This document shows, in pieces, positions 39,781 through 49,014 of a stretch of DNA of 64,000 nt. Both the position numbers and the translations under genes were made by a program. This DNA is from CAVQYV01 sp963718295 [NCBI: uncultured Methylomirabilota bacterium] (GTDB lineage: Bacteria > Methylomirabilota > Methylomirabilia > CAVQYV01): assembly GCA_963718295.1 (NCBI GenBank), contig CAVQYV010000003.1:434001-498000 (forward strand), given 5' to 3'. The notes beneath the pieces are model-generated. The model was not told the DNA's origin and did not search any database. It worked only from the letters and a program-made list of their open reading frames with translations. Every line of letters begins with the position of its first letter. Position 1 is the first letter of the stretch.

Positions 39781-40239
39781 TTACTGGTGGCACTCCTTGC
39801 ATGACTTGAAATTGTTGTCGTGGTGACAGGCACTGAAGCACCAGTCCACGCCCGCCTTGGGCGCTGCCGTCGGTGAGGGCGGCGGGACCGGATGTGGCTG
39901 ATGGCAATTGCTACATTCTGGGATGGCACTGGCATCTTTCTTTCCATGGGGAATGTAGCGGTGCGGCGTTCCCTTTTCCCCGCTCGGCGCCAGATAACCG
40001 GCGGATGATTTGGCGAGGTCATCAAAAGGCCCGTGACAATCCAGGCAAAGGTCCTTAGAGGCTCCGGCTGTCGAGGGGCTGGTCGGCAGGGGCTCAGAGG
40101 AAGCGGCGGTCGCCGCCTCGATCATCGCTGCAGGGGGTGGCCAAAGCCCGGGAGTTGGAGCCGAAGCAGAACCTCCCAGGCTCATAGTTAGCGCGAAAAT
40201 GCACAACCCCGTGTACACCAATCGAAATCGCTTGCTCAT
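39781..40239 (-). CDS. Exported tetraheme cytochrome c (flavocytochrome c heme subunit)
   Basis: The 152-residue protein has a signal peptide (LVYTGLCIFALTMSLGGSAS) and four heme-attachment sites: CLDCH near residue 65, CSNCH near 108, CFSACH near 132 and CKECH near the C-terminus. The third site has three residues between the cysteines (CX3CH), which is unusual but known. Two further histidines (PHRYIPH) may serve as distal ligands. It lies 45 bases behind the Tat flavoprotein gene, matching the split flavocytochrome c (fumarate-reductase-like) arrangement, so it would pass electrons to that flavoprotein in the periplasm. Confidence 0.87.
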   Translation of the reverse strand: MSKRFRLVYTGLCIFALTMSLGGSASAPTPGLWPPPAAMIEAATAASSEPLPTSPSTAGASKDLCLDCHGPFDDLAKSSAGYLAPSGEKGTPHRYIPHGKKDASAIPECSNCHQPHPVPPPSPTAAPKAGVDWCFSACHHDNNFKSCKECHQ

Positions 40240-40284
40240 AATATTCCTCTTTGTGAGAATTTTGCTGGGATCATCCCACAGCCG

Positions 40285-42067
40285 CTATTTCGCTCTTTCC
40301 CCGGCGGCGTTGCGGCCGGCGATGAGCCCCTGGACAATACATCGGGCCAGGCCATGCTGGCTGAATCCCCCGGCTGACTCGCCTCCACAGTAAAGGCCCG
40401 GGATGACCTGGCCGTAAAAGTCCACCACCTGGCACTTGGCGTTAATCCGGAGGCCCGTGCGGCAATCATGGATGACGGGCGTCGACCAAGCCGCATAGAA
40501 CGGCGGATGCTGGATCTTGTACAGAGGCTTGGGCTTCCCAAAGTCCTCGTCCGTTCCGGACTCCACGAAGGAGTTGTACCGGGCCACCGTCTCCTCGAGG
40601 GCTAAGGAGGGAATTCCATTGGGCTGGTATTTCATCACTACTTGGCTGGCCAATTCCGCGATGGTGTTGGCACGGAAGAAGAAGCCCGCCTCCATGTCCA
40701 CCTGGGGAGGCGTGGGATTCCATCTTTCCCGGGCCACGGCGTCTGCGTCGAAGATGGCCCAGATCGGCCCGCCTCCGTTTCGCGATTCCCCGGTTCCGGC
40801 CAGGGCCGCATTGATGAAATTCGAGGGGTTGTACTTGAGGTTCTTGGCATTGAGGTAGCTTCCCGGGACATAGGGGTCCAGGGACTTGTAGCTGTTGGAG
40901 GTAAACTGCTCTGCCGTCTCATCGTAGAATCTCTTGCCCGCTTGGTTGACGAGGATGACGTCCTGCCAGTTGGCGACCCGAAGGCCCGTGGCCCGGGCAA
41001 GGTGGAACACGGGGCTGCCCGGCATCCACTGCAAATAGCGATAGCCGTACTGGCACCCGATGCAGCCTGCTTTGGTCAGAACGAAACCGAACTCCCCGGT
41101 TTGGTTATAGGTGCCCCACAGCGAGGCCCCGATGGCGATGGCAGCCAGCTCTCCGCTGCCGTCCTGCGGAGACCAGGGCTCACCCGAGAGACCGCAGTAC
41201 TCCTCCGTCAGCCGCGGGTCGAAGATCATGCGAAAGTTCACGTTTCCGGTAGAGCCGCCGGTGGCAATGATGACACCCTTCCTCGCCCGGAGGTTCCGCT
41301 TTGCCCCTTTATGATCCACTGCGATGCCCAGGACCCGGCCCGAGGTGGGGTTCTCCCGGTAGATGCCGGTCATCCTATGCTCCAGCAGGATGGGCACCCC
41401 CAACCTTTTGGCCGTGGCTTCCAGGGGCCGCATGAGCCCCACACCGGAGTAGGTGGTCGCCCGCAGGGTGGGATCCACCGGCTTGCCGGTCTGGATCAGT
41501 GGATAGTCCAGCGCAGCGGTGTGCATCTCCCGGGGAACGGAGTTGCCCACCGAGGTCCCCCCATGGTTGTCAGGGGCTTTGTCCACAAAGGAGACCCCTT
41601 GGGCCAACAGCCAGTCGAAGGTCGAAACGTTGTTATCGGCGAAGGCACGAACGATCTCTTTGTCGTTGTACCGGTAGTCGGGGAACCCGTTGGGCTGGAC
41701 GATGGACCAGTCGGTGAGATCCGAGAAGATGAGGTCCGGCGAATCCTCGATGCCGTGACTTCCTCTGGGCGCTGGTCCCCCCACCCAGAGGGACATTCCC
41801 GCCGCTGACGATCGCGTGTCCACCGATGTCGAAGTTCCCTTCGACCAGGATCACGGAGGCCCCCTTTTGGACTGCCTCGATGGCGGCGGGGAGTCCTGTG
41901 GCGCCCGCCCCGATGATGAGGACATCTGCCTCCTGGTCCCACCGGACCGGGACCCCCTGGGCGGAGGCGGAGGATCGGGGAATGAGGCTACTGGTGGCGA
42001 CTGCCGCACCGGCAATGGCCGCATTTCTAAGGAACTCTCGACGGGTAAGGCCTTTCTTTTTAGACAC
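40285..42067 (-). pseudogene. Tat-exported flavocytochrome c flavoprotein, single-base frame break
   Basis: The GTG at 42067 follows AGGAGGAG and opens a Tat signal (GLTRREFLRNAAIAGAAVAT) and FAD fold (ADVLIIGAGATGLPAAIEAV). The frame runs to GGGTSAQRK, where one extra base (an A on the plus strand at about 41758) shifts it; the remaining 490 codons continue in the next frame with HGIEDSPDLIFSDLTDWSIV, matching the family exactly. The C-terminal half is complete (FAD-binding CGGESAGGFSQHGLARCIVQ). Repaired, the protein would be about 590 residues and act as the catalytic partner of the tetraheme cytochrome, reducing a fumarate-like or enoate substrate. Whether the gene is truly broken or the base is an error is open. 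Confidence 0.85.
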
Positions 42068-42264
42068 TTTGTCTCCTCCTGTATGAGATTTTAAAAAGCC
42101 AAGGGCACGATCGGGATTGCCGCATGATTCCAGGCGAAGATGGCACATTTCCCACCCTTCGCCATGTCTCCCCTTCTCAGGGCCGCATGCTTGTGGGAAT
42201 TAGCGAGCCTATCCTCCATCGACGGCAGGCTACAGAACTCGCATCCACATCTGCTAATAATAGC

Positions 42265-42642
42265 TCATGGCTTCCTCCCGCAATCCCCTGGATCCACCAG
42301 GGTTCGGCCCATGTCGGCGGATGCGTAGACCCAGAGCATGGACATCCTTTCGGTGGCGGAGGCATTGAGGAAGCGATGGGGGGTTCCGGCGGGCACATGG
42401 GAGGTATCATAAGGCTTCATGCGGGTCCGGTGGGCGCCTACATCCACCAAGGCCTCCCCTTCGATGATGGTGATCGACTCCTCGCAGCCGTGGATGTGGC
42501 AGGGCAAAGAGGCCCCCGGGTCAAAGGTCGCAACTCCCACGCTAATGGATTGGGTGCCAGTCTCCGGCACCGCCAGCTTCTTCACCCAGATACCTTCGCC
42601 GTATTCGTGAGGCTCTACCTGATCGCTATGAATGATTCCCAT
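42265..42642 (-). CDS. Small cupin-domain protein
   Basis: From the ATG at 42642 (after AGGAGGGTGAA) the protein is 125 residues. The cupin core shows CHIHGCEESITIIEGEALVD with two histidines and a glutamate as metal ligands, and HVPAGTPHRFLNASATE with the later histidine. It is a single-domain cupin, probably binding a metal and a small organic molecule. The gene lies upstream of the flavoprotein and cytochrome genes on the same strand and may share their promoter; the zinc dehydrogenase on the other side is divergent. Confidence 0.82.
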   Translation of the reverse strand: MGIIHSDQVEPHEYGEGIWVKKLAVPETGTQSISVGVATFDPGASLPCHIHGCEESITIIEGEALVDVGAHRTRMKPYDTSHVPAGTPHRFLNASATERMSMLWVYASADMGRTLVDPGDCGRKP

Positions 42643-42787
42643 TTCACCCTCCTGCCTTTTCATAACACAAGAGGCGAAATACTTCAATTGTCTGCCGATC
42701 CTTCTGCTTCTCATTTTTGCACGATTGAATTAGGCCTCCTTCGTCTGTATAATGCGCTTCGCATTTTATTTCCATCCGGAGGCCTTC

Positions 42788-44014
42788 ATGAAAGCCATCC
42801 AGTTCCAATATAGCCTGACCCGTTATGCCCTTTCCAAGGTGGTGGGCCATTTCTATCCGCCAGCCTTTTATGGACCCCTCTCCTTGCTGCGCTATCTGGA
42901 TGTGCCGCAGCCGAGCCTCCCTCATCCGGATTGGGTGAAGATCCAGGTGAAAATGGCGGGCATCTGCGGAAGCGATATCAATCTGATCCGCCTCCACGAC
43001 AGCCCTTCCACCTCTCCTTTCGTCTCCTTTCCCTTCGTCATCGGACACGAAAACCTGGGAATCATCTGCGAAGCAGGCTCAGCGGCGAAGGATTTCGAGG
43101 TGGGGGAGCGGGTGGTCGTGGATCCCTTGCTTACCTGTGCCACCCGAGGGATCGCCCCACCGTGCAAGCACTGTCAGCAGGGGGAATACTCCCGCTGCGA
43201 GAACTTCGCGAAAGGCAACCTCTCTGCCGGTCTGATCATTGGTTCCTGCCGAGATACCGGCGGGGGATGGGGCTCCCATTTCGTCGCCCATCGCTCCCAA
43301 GTCTTCAGAGTGCCCCCCGAGGTCACGGACGAAAACGCAACTCTGGTGGATGGGCTCTGCTCAGCCCTTCATCCGGTGATGCGGAATTTCCCTTCGAATC
43401 AGGATGCTGTGTTGATCGTTGGAGGAGGCTTGATTGGCCTCTGCGCCATCGCCTCCCTGCGAGCCCTCGGCAGCAGGGCTCGCATCCTGGCCCTGGTCAA
43501 ATACGGCTTTCAGGCAAATCTGGCAAGGCATTACGGGGCAAACCAGGTGTTCCAGATGGAGAGGGGGAGCGACTATTTCCGTGAGATTGCCGAGGCGGTG
43601 GGCGCGACTCTCTATAAGCCAGTCCTGGGAAAGCGGGTGATGATGGGTGGTGCGGATTGGGTCTTCGAGTGCGTGGGGAGCGACCCCAGCATCGATGATG
43701 CACTGCGTTTCACCAGGGCGGGCGGAACCATGGTGCTGGTGGGCCTGGCCGCAATTCCCCGCGGAATCGACTGGACGCCCATCTGGCTCAAGGAACTCAA
43801 GGTCACCGGCTCGTCTAGCAGCAGCACCGAGAACTATCGGGGAGGGTCAATTCGGACCTACCAACTGGCCCTCGATCTCATGAAAGAAGGCCGCCTCGAT
43901 CTATCCCCTCTATTGACCCATCGCTTTCGTCTCGAAGAATACAAGAAGGCGCTTGAGGTTCTTTTCCACAAGGAAAGAAACCAGGCGGTCAAGGTTGCCT
44001 TTTCCTGGGAGTGA
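42788..44014 (+). CDS. Zinc-type medium-chain alcohol dehydrogenase
   Basis: From the ATG at 42788 (CGGAGG six bases before) the protein is 408 residues. The catalytic zinc region shows MAGICGSDINLIRLHDSPST near residue 57 and GHENLGIICE; the structural zinc site has cysteines in CKHCQQGEYSRCENF. The NAD-binding fold is VLIVGGGLIGLCAIASLRAL near residue 205. It is somewhat longer than typical 350-residue members because of an N-terminal extension (FQYSLTRYALSKVVGHFYPP). Substrate is unknown. It ends four bases before the convergent aminotransferase gene. Confidence 0.88.
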   Translation: MKAIQFQYSLTRYALSKVVGHFYPPAFYGPLSLLRYLDVPQPSLPHPDWVKIQVKMAGICGSDINLIRLHDSPSTSPFVSFPFVIGHENLGIICEAGSAAKDFEVGERVVVDPLLTCATRGIAPPCKHCQQGEYSRCENFAKGNLSAGLIIGSCRDTGGGWGSHFVAHRSQVFRVPPEVTDENATLVDGLCSALHPVMRNFPSNQDAVLIVGGGLIGLCAIASLRALGSRARILALVKYGFQANLARHYGANQVFQMERGSDYFREIAEAVGATLYKPVLGKRVMMGGADWVFECVGSDPSIDDALRFTRAGGTMVLVGLAAIPRGIDWTPIWLKELKVTGSSSSSTENYRGGSIRTYQLALDLMKEGRLDLSPLLTHRFRLEEYKKALEVLFHKERNQAVKVAFSWE

Positions 44015-44017
44015 GAA

Positions 44018-45217
44018 TCAGCCGCTCTCATCGAACGCCGCCATTCCCATCTTCTCGCCCACCTCAGCAAAGGCAGCCAGAACCCGATCGAGCTGCGCCT
44101 CAGTGTGGGTGGCCATATAGCTGGTGCGCAGCAAGGACATCTTGGGCGGAACCGCCGGAGGCACCACTGGATTCACATAGACGCCCGCCGCGAAGAGCTC
44201 CTTCCACATGGCGAAGGTATTCATCATGTCTCCGATGATGATGGGTATGACGGGGGTCTGACTGGCTCCCGTGTCAAAGCCCATCTCCTGAAATCCCTTC
44301 CGCATCTTCTCCGCATTCGCCAGGACCTTCATCTGCCATTCTGGTTCCGTCTGCATGACTTCCAGAGAAGCCAGGACCGAGGCCAGGCAGGGCGGCGGCA
44401 TGCTGGCACTGAAGATCAGGGAGCGGGCAAAATGCTGGATATAGTGGATGACCGGCTCAGGCCCTGCAATGAAGCCCCCCAGAGAGGCGAAGGATTTGCT
44501 GAAGGTGCCCATAATGAGATCCACATCCTCCTCCACCCTAAAGTGGGAGCTGGTTCCCCTCCCCTCCTCTCCCAGAACCCCGATGGAGTGCGCATCATCC
44601 ACCATGAGCCGCGCTCGGTACTTCTTGCAGAGGGCAATGATGTCGGGCAAAGGGGCGATGTCGCCTCCCATGCTGAATACCCCATCCACGATGACCAGTT
44701 TCCCTACCTCAGGAGCGCAGGAGCGCAGGATCTTTTCCAGGCCTTCCATGTCATTGTGGGGAAAACGTTTGGTTTCACCTTGGGCCAGTCGGCAGCCATC
44801 GACGATGCTGGCGTGATCATCGTGATCCAAGATGACCACATCTCCCTTCCCCACCAGCGCGGAGATCGCACCCAGATTGGCCTGGAAGCCGGTGCTGAAG
44901 ACCAAGGCAGCCTCTTTGCGCACAAACTGCGCCAGCTTCCTCTCCAACTCTTGGTGCAACGTCAGGGTGCCATTCAGAAAACGAGATCCGGTGCAGCTGG
45001 TCCCATAACATTTCACCGCGTCGATGGCCGCCTGTCTGACCCTGGGGTGGGTCGTCAATCCCAGATAATTATTCGATCCGATCATGATCAGCCTGCGTCC
45101 ATTGATGACCACCTCGGTCCCGTCTGTCTGTTCCAGAGGGATGAAATAGGGATAGTATCCCTCGGCCATTGCGCGCTTGGCATCGGTAAACTGCACGCAC
45201 TTGTCGAATAGATCCAT
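44018..45217 (-). CDS. PLP-dependent alpha-oxoamine synthase (KBL/BioF/SPT family)
   Basis: The 399-residue protein has the family layout of enzymes that join an amino acid to an acyl-CoA. Visible parts are MIGSNNYLGLTTHPRVRQAA near residue 45, DHDDHASIVDGCRLA, VDDAHSIGVLGEEGRGT and the PLP lysine in GTFSKSFASLGGFIAG near residue 240. Candidates are 2-amino-3-ketobutyrate CoA ligase, 8-amino-7-oxononanoate synthase or serine palmitoyltransferase; the YYPYFIPLEQTDGTEV opening is most like the serine palmitoyltransferase-like group, but this is a guess. No biotin or threonine catabolism genes are adjacent. Confidence 0.88.
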   Translation of the reverse strand: MDLFDKCVQFTDAKRAMAEGYYPYFIPLEQTDGTEVVINGRRLIMIGSNNYLGLTTHPRVRQAAIDAVKCYGTSCTGSRFLNGTLTLHQELERKLAQFVRKEAALVFSTGFQANLGAISALVGKGDVVILDHDDHASIVDGCRLAQGETKRFPHNDMEGLEKILRSCAPEVGKLVIVDGVFSMGGDIAPLPDIIALCKKYRARLMVDDAHSIGVLGEEGRGTSSHFRVEEDVDLIMGTFSKSFASLGGFIAGPEPVIHYIQHFARSLIFSASMPPPCLASVLASLEVMQTEPEWQMKVLANAEKMRKGFQEMGFDTGASQTPVIPIIIGDMMNTFAMWKELFAAGVYVNPVVPPAVPPKMSLLRTSYMATHTEAQLDRVLAAFAEVGEKMGMAAFDESG

Positions 45218-45503
45218 GTCCGTCTCCTCCCCTCTCCTCGCAGCGCTTTCTTCGGCCCGTCATTACATGGATAGCCCATTCTGAAGGAAAATTCAACCCC
45301 CTTGATTCCCGGTGCGTCAAATCCTTCGGGAAACCACACATGACAAATCAGCCAGTTGCCTCATAATAAAATGTTACTCGAGGATAGCAAGCAGTAGGCA
45401 ATAATGGATTGACGGGATGCGGCAGGCGGTTTAATATGGGGCCGACCGACGCAGAGAACACAGAGAATAGACAAGTGCAATAGAGAGGAGCGCGAGAAAG
45501 ATC

Positions 45504-46628
45504 ATGAAGATCACCGATGTGGTAGCAACCCCAGTGAGCATGCAATTAAAGGAGCCCCGCTGGTGGGGAACCATGGCCTCCCCCTCGATCGGCTGCATCA
45601 TCGTGGAAGTGAAGACCGACGAGGGCATCACCGGGATCGGCGAGGCTGGCTTTACTTCCATGTACTGGCCCAGCGTGGGGCCCATCCTCAATCAGACCCT
45701 GAAACCGCTGGTGGTGGGCGAAGATCCCCTCCTGATTGAGCACCTCTTCACCAAGATGCATCGAGCCACCCACGGCTGGGGCCGCCGTGGTTTTCAGACC
45801 TACGCCGTCTCCGGGATCGAGATCGCCCTCTGGGACATCATGGGCAAGGCCACCGGCCTTCCCATCTGGCGTCTCTTGGGCGGATTCCAGGGGAGCATCC
45901 CCGCCTACTGGGCCCCTTGCCTCAAGCCGGCCAAGGTGATCGCCAGGGAATGCGAGGGGGCCGTCAACGCCGGCTTTTCGGCCATCAAGCTGCGGGTGGG
46001 TCTGGGTCTGGAGGAAGATGTGAAGATCGTGGCCGCGGTCCGCAAGGCAGTGGGAACCGAGATCGACTTGGTAGTAGATGCCAATATGTCCTACGATTAC
46101 CGAACCGCCGTCGCCATGGCCGAGGCGTTTCTGGAGTTGGGAGTCCAGTGGCTGGAGGAGCCCATTACGACCCACAGCCTAACCCAGTATATTGAGGAGC
46201 ATGCCAGGATGAATGAGGCAACGGATATGCCCCTGGCAGGAGGGGAGTCCCTCTTCACTCGATGGGAGTTCGTGGAGGTCCTCAATCGGCGGGCCTTCGA
46301 TTTTGTGCAGCCGGATGCGGTTTCGGTGGGTGGCATCGCCGAGACCAAGAAGATCGCCGCCATGGCCTCCGCCTACAATATCGCCTGCGTCCCGCACATC
46401 GCCTGCTCTTCCGTGGCGGGTATCGGTTTTGTGGCCAACCTCCACGTCATTGGCTCCCTCGACAACGCCCTCTATGTGGAATATGACGCCTATGACAGCC
46501 CGATCCGGGACGAGCTGTTCCAGGAGCCGATCAAGGCTGAAGATGGAATGGTGAAGATGCCCGAGAAGCCAGGCCTGGGACTGGAGCTCAACCGCAAGGC
46601 CCTGGCCAAATATGCCATGAAGCATTAG
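45504..46628 (+). CDS. Mandelate racemase/muconate lactonizing-like enolase-superfamily enzyme
   Basis: The 374-residue protein has the two-domain enolase layout: a capping domain (MKITDVVATPVSMQLKEPRW) and a TIM barrel. In the barrel the general-base region reads SAIKLRVGLGLEED, where the family's KxK appears as KLR; metal ligands are expected in VDANMSYDY, LEEPITTH and AGGESLFTR, and the second base histidine in CVPHIACSSVAG. It abstracts a proton alpha to a carboxylate; the sugar acid or other substrate is unknown. Divergent from the PLP enzyme gene. Confidence 0.88.
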   Translation: MKITDVVATPVSMQLKEPRWWGTMASPSIGCIIVEVKTDEGITGIGEAGFTSMYWPSVGPILNQTLKPLVVGEDPLLIEHLFTKMHRATHGWGRRGFQTYAVSGIEIALWDIMGKATGLPIWRLLGGFQGSIPAYWAPCLKPAKVIARECEGAVNAGFSAIKLRVGLGLEEDVKIVAAVRKAVGTEIDLVVDANMSYDYRTAVAMAEAFLELGVQWLEEPITTHSLTQYIEEHARMNEATDMPLAGGESLFTRWEFVEVLNRRAFDFVQPDAVSVGGIAETKKIAAMASAYNIACVPHIACSSVAGIGFVANLHVIGSLDNALYVEYDAYDSPIRDELFQEPIKAEDGMVKMPEKPGLGLELNRKALAKYAMKH

Positions 46629-46666
46629 TTCTGAAGCAACAGCGTAAAGGGCGCAAGGGGCACAGG

Positions 46667-47197
46667 ATGGATCCCCTCTCTCACATCACCAGTACAGCCC
46701 TGGCGGCCTCGGTCTTTGTCCAGGAGGAAAAGGAGAAATGGCCCCTGATCGGCGCCGCGGTGGTGGCTGGGATCGCGCCTGACCTGGATGCCCTCACCCT
46801 TCTGAGAGGATGGGATTCCTATGTGCGTTACCACCAGGCCCTGACCCACAACCTTTTTGTGGTCCCGATCCTGATCTTTCTGGTGGCCTACCTCTTTCAT
46901 CGTTTCGGCTGCTACCACAACTTGCCCGTCCTGTTGGGTTTCGCCGCCCTGGGGGGATTCTGGCATCTCCTCCTCGATTTGACCATCACCTGGGGACTGG
47001 CCCCCTTCTGGCCGTTCAGCTCCCGCACCTATTGCCTGGGCCTGATTCACCTTACCGATCCCCTTTTCCTCCTTGTCTGCGCTGGGGCCTGCTATCTCAT
47101 CTTTTTCCACACCTGGTGGGGCCTGCGCCGCAAGTTGGCGCTGATCATCCTGCCCTCCCTGAGCCTCTATCTTCTCTGTCGCTACCTCTTTTTCTGA
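46667..47197 (+). CDS. YdjM/DUF457-family membrane protein
   Basis: The 176-residue protein opens MDPLSHITSTALAASVFVQE and has about four hydrophobic helices. Conserved polar motifs between them are GIAPDLDALTLL, RYHQALTHNLFV and GFWHLLLDLTITWG, the His/Asp pattern of the YdjM (DUF457) putative membrane metal-dependent hydrolases. AAGGGG lies six bases before the ATG. It follows the enolase-superfamily gene by 38 bases and is likely in its operon; a terminator-like stem lies downstream at 47534. Confidence 0.85.
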   Translation: MDPLSHITSTALAASVFVQEEKEKWPLIGAAVVAGIAPDLDALTLLRGWDSYVRYHQALTHNLFVVPILIFLVAYLFHRFGCYHNLPVLLGFAALGGFWHLLLDLTITWGLAPFWPFSSRTYCLGLIHLTDPLFLLVCAGACYLIFFHTWWGLRRKLALIILPSLSLYLLCRYLFF

Positions 47198-47248
47198 GCG
47201 AGGTGGCACAGGATGGCCCACCAAGGACGTGGCCCGCCCCGGCACCGG

Positions 47249-47497
47249 TTATGCCCCTGGCACCGGGCAGGCGTTGGAGAGGGTGAGGACCCAGACGACC
47301 TGCCCTTTCTCCGCCGATCGGCGGAAGGCCTCCTGCAAGGCGGAGAATACCTGGTCTTCTTCTCCTAAAACCAGGCTGCTCATGATTCCCGTCTGCACCG
47401 TCAGGCCGTGATCCTTCAACGCCGACACGGCCTCCTCGATGGCCGGGCTGAGTCGCTCCTGTCGCAGGGGATAGAGGCTAAATTGCGCGCTGATCGC
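47249..47497 (-). CDS. Thiamine-binding (MTH1187/YkoF-like) protein, copy 1
   Basis: The 82-residue protein starts at MAISAQFSLYPLRQERLSPA, with GAGAAAGGAGAAAG-like purines before it, and continues to VVWVLTLSNACPVPG. This is the COG0011 family of small ferredoxin-fold proteins, some of which bind thiamine or its precursors. The left breakpoint of the duplication falls in the last codon: here the protein ends GA, in copy 2 it ends GV. Role is unproven. Confidence 0.78.
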   Translation of the reverse strand, partial: AISAQFSLYPLRQERLSPAIEEAVSALKDHGLTVQTGIMSSLVLGEEDQVFSALQEAFRRSAEKGQVVWVLTLSNACPVPGA

Positions 47498-47533
47498 CAT
47501 TTCTTTCTCCTTTCTCCACTCATACAAACAAGA

Positions 47534-47567
47534 AAGCCCGAGGACAGAGTTGCCCTCGGGCTTTTTT
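47534..47567. terminator. Bidirectional terminator, copy 1
   Basis: AAGCCCGAGG and CCTCGGGCTT form a ten-base-pair stem, followed by TTTTTT on the plus strand and TTTCTTG on the minus strand. On the minus strand it lies between the peroxiredoxin stop and the thiamine-binding-like gene; on the plus strand it could end the YdjM transcript. Confidence 0.8.
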
Positions 47568-47586
47568 CATCCATCCATCTCCCTCC

Positions 47587-48361
47587 TCAATGAGGAGCGA
47601 TCTGGGAGAGAGGGAGCTTTTTGGTGCAGAAGAACCAGTCGTAGCATTTCACATCTTTACCCGGGGCCTTCATGCGCTCCATGGCGGCACCGCAGGATCC
47701 AGGAGGCGGCACGATCACATCATCGCCCGGGCTGCCAGTCGGCCGGGGTTGCGACCTTGTGTACATCGGAGGTCTGCATGGCGATCAGGAGGCGCTTGAT
47801 CTCCTGGAAGTTCCGGCCATTGGAGAGGGGGTAGTAAAGCAGAGCCCGGATCTTGCTCTCCGGATCGATGAAGAAGACCGCCCGTACCGCCTTGGTGTCA
47901 CTGGCCGAGGGCTGGAGCATCCCGTATTTCTTGGCCACGTCCATCTTCAGGTCTGCAATGACGGGGAATAGCACCTGGACATTCTTCATGCCCTTGTACT
48001 CGACCCTCTCCTGGATGGTCCGCAGCCAGGCGATGTGGCTGAAGACGCTATCGATGGAGAGACCGATCAGCTTGCAGTTCAGGGCCTCGAATTCCTTCTC
48101 CATGGTGGCAAAGGTCATGAACTCCGTGGTGCATACCGGGGTGAAGTCCGCAGGATGACTGAACATGATCACCCATTTACCCTTGTAATCCGCGGGGAAG
48201 TTTATCATCCCCTGGGTGGTCTCCGCGGTAAAGGCGGGCGCCTCCTCGCCGATGAGGGGGATGCGGGGTGCATTTGATTCATCAGCGAATACCGAGGAAG
48301 AAAGAACAAAGGTGAGGCTCAAGGCCGCCAATAACATGGCAATGGATTGACTTCTCTTCAT
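47587..48361 (-). CDS. Exported peroxiredoxin, copy 1, needs a +1 frameshift for its C-terminus
   Basis: The ATG at 48361 (after AAGGAG) opens a signal peptide (SIAMLLAALSLTFVLSSSVF) and a peroxiredoxin of the Prx6-like group, with the peroxidatic cysteine in HPADFTPVCTTEFM near residue 70. In the first frame translation stops at a TGA (47720-47722) after TPADWQPGR. The expected C-terminus, DDVIVPPPGSCGAAMERMKA then KDVKCYDWFFCTKKLPLSQI, continues intact in the +1 frame to a stop at 47587. The shift lies at CAG-CCC-G-GGC (CCC at 47729-47731). The second copy has the same shift. It would reduce peroxides in the periplasm. Confidence 0.85.
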
Positions 48362-49014
48362 ATACCGATCTCCTTTTCCCAAGATCTGTCCTACGTGCAA
48401 TCCGACGCCGAATCATGCCCCTCCAAGTATCGCGATAAACACCTCCCTTCTCAAATTCGCCCAACTTGTACAGCGGATTTCGCCGGCATCAATGACAACG
48501 ATGCCTGACCTCGAAAATGGATTCACGATTTTTTGGGAAATGACGAGATCCCTTTTGCAACATTCCTGTCCTTTCCTCACCCCTCGCCCGCCTCAAGATG
48601 GTTGGAGGATTCACGATGGTCATATTCCAAAGATCATCCTCACTCAAGCATCTCTGCGGTCGCCATTTTGGTGAAAGCAAGTATCAGGATGGAACGGAAG
48701 GTTCCAAGGAATCGAACACGAGACTACCTTGACTGGCGAGAGAATACTTACGGGCACGGCTTGCGATTGACAGTGAGCTGTTTGGTTCCCTGAGTACTTG
48801 TTATGCGTGCCTTGCGGGCGAATCCTTCGTCTTGGAAGGTTAGATTCATCGAAGGAACCTGAAAAGGGGAAAGGTGATCAGTCTTCTCCCCTTTTCTCAT
48901 TATTGATCCGGTCCCCGAACCTTTTGCCGAATCCAGGGATAGAAAAATCGAGGGAAATCGAATATAAGGAATTGGGCCCGTGTGGGCCCAGCAAAGAGCA
49001 AAGGGAGGAAAAGT
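48362..49014. other. Intergenic region of duplication copy 1
   Basis: No gene is supported. The stretch is kept nearly unchanged in copy 2. It contains a ten-base-pair stem (GAAAAGGGGA with TCCCCTTTTC, about 48859-48896) and a smaller TGGGCCC/GGGCCCA hairpin just before the Sir2 start, which may act on the Sir2 transcript. Confidence 0.6.

Noticed and set aside
47720-47722. TGA in the peroxiredoxin read as selenocysteine
   Set aside because: Readthrough gives non-family sequence, whereas the +1 frame restores the expected C-terminus; the active-site cysteine is upstream and intact.
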